Shown here: positions 6,554 through 7,787 of the stretch, piece by piece
Numbering within the stretch: the stretch's first letter is position 1
How the letters are laid out: every line of letters begins with the position of its first letter
NCBI GenBank assembly: GCA_964417825.1
Contig: CAYQJC010000025.1
Span: forward strand, 1 to 7,787
Direction: 5' to 3'
DNA length: 7,787 nt
From: CAYQJC01 sp964417825
GTDB lineage: Bacteria > Patescibacteriota > Minisyncoccia > Minisyncoccales > CG1-02-41-26
The notes under the pieces: generated by a model
Databases searched by the model: none
What the model was told of the DNA's origin: nothing
The model's input: only the letters and a program-made list of their open reading frames with translations
Made by a program: the position numbers and the translations under genes

Positions 6554-7787
6554 TTTTTCATTTTACTAAGATTTATTTTTAAGTCAATGCTTGTTAGTTT
6601 CCGGTGATAACGCCAAGCAAATCGGTGAGCTTCATCTCTTATCTGTAAAATTAAATTTGAAATTTCCTGAGGAAGATCTTTAAGTAAAAGAGATTTCTCT
6701 CGACCTTCAATAAAAAGCTCATTCTTCTTTTTAGCTAAAGCCGTAACCCCAATTCCTAATTCCTTATTCCTAATTCCTGAGACAGCAGCATTCAATTGGG
6801 CTTTTCCTCCATCGATAAGAATTATTTGAGGATAGGTCCATTCAGGATGTTTGAGCCTCCGAGTTAAAACTTCTTTTATCATTGCTATATCATTAGGTCT
6901 GCCTGAGATTTTAATTTTGAATCTCCGATACTCTTTTTTAGCCGGAGCTCCTTCCTCAAAAACTACCATTACTCCTGCTGCTCTTTGACCTTGAATATCG
7001 GAAATATCATACCCTTCAATCCTCTTTATTCTTTTCTTTATTCTCAGAATTTTCCTTAATTTCTTTTCGATTTCTGGCCAACTTTGAAATATTGCTTGAG
7101 AGATTCCTTGAAAAATTTTGGCATGTTCTAAAATATTTTCTAAGGATTCGATTTTATCTCTCAGTTTAGCCGCTCTTTCAAATTCTTGATTTTGGGAAGC
7201 TTTTTTCATTTCTTTTTCTAATTCTTTCAGGACCTGAGATTTTTTTCCTTGGAAAATTTTTATTAAATTTTTGGCATTTTGCTGAGATTCTTTTTCGATT
7301 TTTGCTTCCAGCCTCGGAATCTGCTGGGCGGTTCTTGAACTCAGAAGACAAGGAGCTGGGCATCGCTCGAGCTGATACCACAGACAAGGCCTTTTTGAGA
7401 TTTTTTTGCAAGTCCGGTAAGGAAAAACTTTTCTCAGTACTTTTAATGTTTGCTTTAACGCTTTCCCATCAACAAACGGCCCAACATATTTAGGTTTTGA
7501 ATTATGAGTTATGAATAAGGAATTAGGGATTTTTTTCTTTCTTATTCCTAATTCCTGATTCCTAATTCCTGATCCGGGGAGTGGTTGGTGGGTGATAAAC
7601 ACCCTCGGAAACTCCTCTTTCGTCACTCCCACGAAAAAATAATTCTTATCATCTCGCCACAAGATATTAAATTTTGGTTGATATTTTTTAATTAAGTTTG
7701 CTTCCAAAATCAAGGCCTCAATTTCCGAGCCAGTTTTAAGATAGCCAATTTTTTTGACTTTTGAAATAAAAAGATTATCTCGGAAAC
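6550..7787 (-). CDS. uvrC: UvrABC excinuclease subunit C, 5' end cut by window edge
   Basis: Nucleotide excision repair nuclease that cuts on both sides of a UvrB-bound lesion. The frame stays open to the right edge; 24 codons upstream of an in-frame TTG (7713) read as family sequence (KTGSEIEALILEANLIKKY), so that TTG is internal and the GIY-YIG catalytic start lies outside. Visible parts in order: the end of the GIY-YIG domain; four cysteines (RTCKK, RPCLWY, RCPAPC; about 7348-7410) matching the reported Fe-S cluster ligands; a UVR motif (about 7129-7236) for UvrB contact; and the RNase H-like 5'-incision domain with D at 7006-7008 (YDISDIQG), D at 6811-6813 (LIDGGKAQLNA) and H at 6625-6627 (RDEAHRFA). 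The protein ends about 20 residues after RDEAHRFA, so the usual C-terminal tandem helix-hairpin-helix is absent. Two loops consist of translated heptad repeats (7499-7573 and 6751-6783). Confidence 0.95.
   Translation of the reverse strand, partial: FRDNLFISKVKKIGYLKTGSEIEALILEANLIKKYQPKFNILWRDDKNYFFVGVTKEEFPRVFITHQPLPGSGIRNQELGIRKKKIPNSLFITHNSKPKYVGPFVDGKALKQTLKVLRKVFPYRTCKKISKRPCLWYQLERCPAPCLLSSRTAQQIPRLEAKIEKESQQNAKNLIKIFQGKKSQVLKELEKEMKKASQNQEFERAAKLRDKIESLENILEHAKIFQGISQAIFQSWPEIEKKLRKILRIKKRIKRIEGYDISDIQGQRAAGVMVVFEEGAPAKKEYRRFKIKISGRPNDIAMIKEVLTRRLKHPEWTYPQIILIDGGKAQLNAAVSGIRNKELGIGVTALAKKKNELFIEGREKSLLLKDLPQEISNLILQIRDEAHRFAWRYHRKLTSIDLKINLSKMKK
6752..6780. repeat. Heptad repeat inside uvrC (second copy)
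   Basis: Four tandem 7-nt units of the form ATTCCT(A/T) fill this stretch (on the coding strand GAATTAG and GAATAAG units). The 29 nt match 7544-7572 with a single mismatch at the 14th base. The frame is kept, and the repeat is read as GIRNKELGI. It lies between the conserved DGGKAQLNA motif and ALAKKKNELF, in a loop that varies in the UvrC family. There is no inverted partner arm here, unlike the other copy. Confidence 0.85.
7499..7573. repeat. Inverted heptad repeat element inside uvrC
   Basis: The 75-nt (25-codon) element has two arms. On the plus strand 7499-7526 reads GAATTAT, GAGTTAT, GAATAAG, GAATTAG. On the minus strand 7541-7572 carries the same GAATTAG, GAATCAG and GAATAAG units in the opposite orientation, with a T-rich spacer at 7527-7540 between the arms. 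The frame is preserved, and the element is translated as GSGIRNQELGIRKKKIPNSL and on to ITHNS. It separates FPRVFITHQP from KYVGPF, which lie only a few residues apart in ordinary UvrC proteins. Confidence 0.85.

Noticed and set aside
7178..7411. Second minus-strand frame inside uvrC
   Set aside because: It lies in another frame over the conserved cysteine and UVR regions of uvrC and resembles no family.
7711..7713. TTG as the start of uvrC
   Set aside because: The frame continues upstream with conserved UvrC sequence to the window edge, so this codon is internal leucine.

Overview
The window is an AT-rich, tightly packed bacterial segment with every recognisable gene on the minus strand. 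In transcription order it reads: uvrC (its 5' end lies off the right edge), a four-helix 'holin 4_2' family membrane protein, secG, a membrane-anchored family 5 solute-binding protein, a bifunctional phosphoglucose/phosphomannose isomerase, tRNA-Leu(CAG), ribonuclease J and trpS (its 3' end lies off the left edge). Gaps are short: a 4-nt start/stop overlap, a 5-nt gap, and a stop codon that directly abuts a tRNA. No gap exceeds about 130 nt, so there is no long stretch without a gene.

The gene content fits a small, streamlined genome, most likely of the Candidate Phyla Radiation (Patescibacteria, Parcubacteria-like). The clues are the archaeal-style PGI/PMI in place of a classical pgi, a UvrC without its C-terminal helix-hairpin-helix module, a substrate-binding protein held by an N-terminal membrane anchor and carrying a peptidoglycan-binding insert, weak or absent Shine-Dalgarno sequences, and AT-rich heptad repeats between and inside genes. 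This placement is inference from family knowledge; no rRNA is present to confirm it. TGA serves as an ordinary stop (end of uvrC), which argues against the TGA-as-glycine lineages.

The genes cover housekeeping functions: DNA repair (uvrC), protein export (secG), solute capture or cell-envelope contact (substrate-binding protein), sugar phosphate interconversion (PGI/PMI), translation (tRNA-Leu, trpS) and RNA turnover (RNase J). Nothing looks like a phage, CRISPR array, transposase or toxin-antitoxin system.

The most unusual structure is a set of short elements built from 7-nt units, often with the units repeated in inverted orientation. One lies between rnj and trpS, a weaker one between the tRNA and rnj, and two lie inside the uvrC reading frame, where they are translated as extra loops. 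The second notable point is a peptidoglycan-binding domain inserted into the fold of the solute-binding protein.
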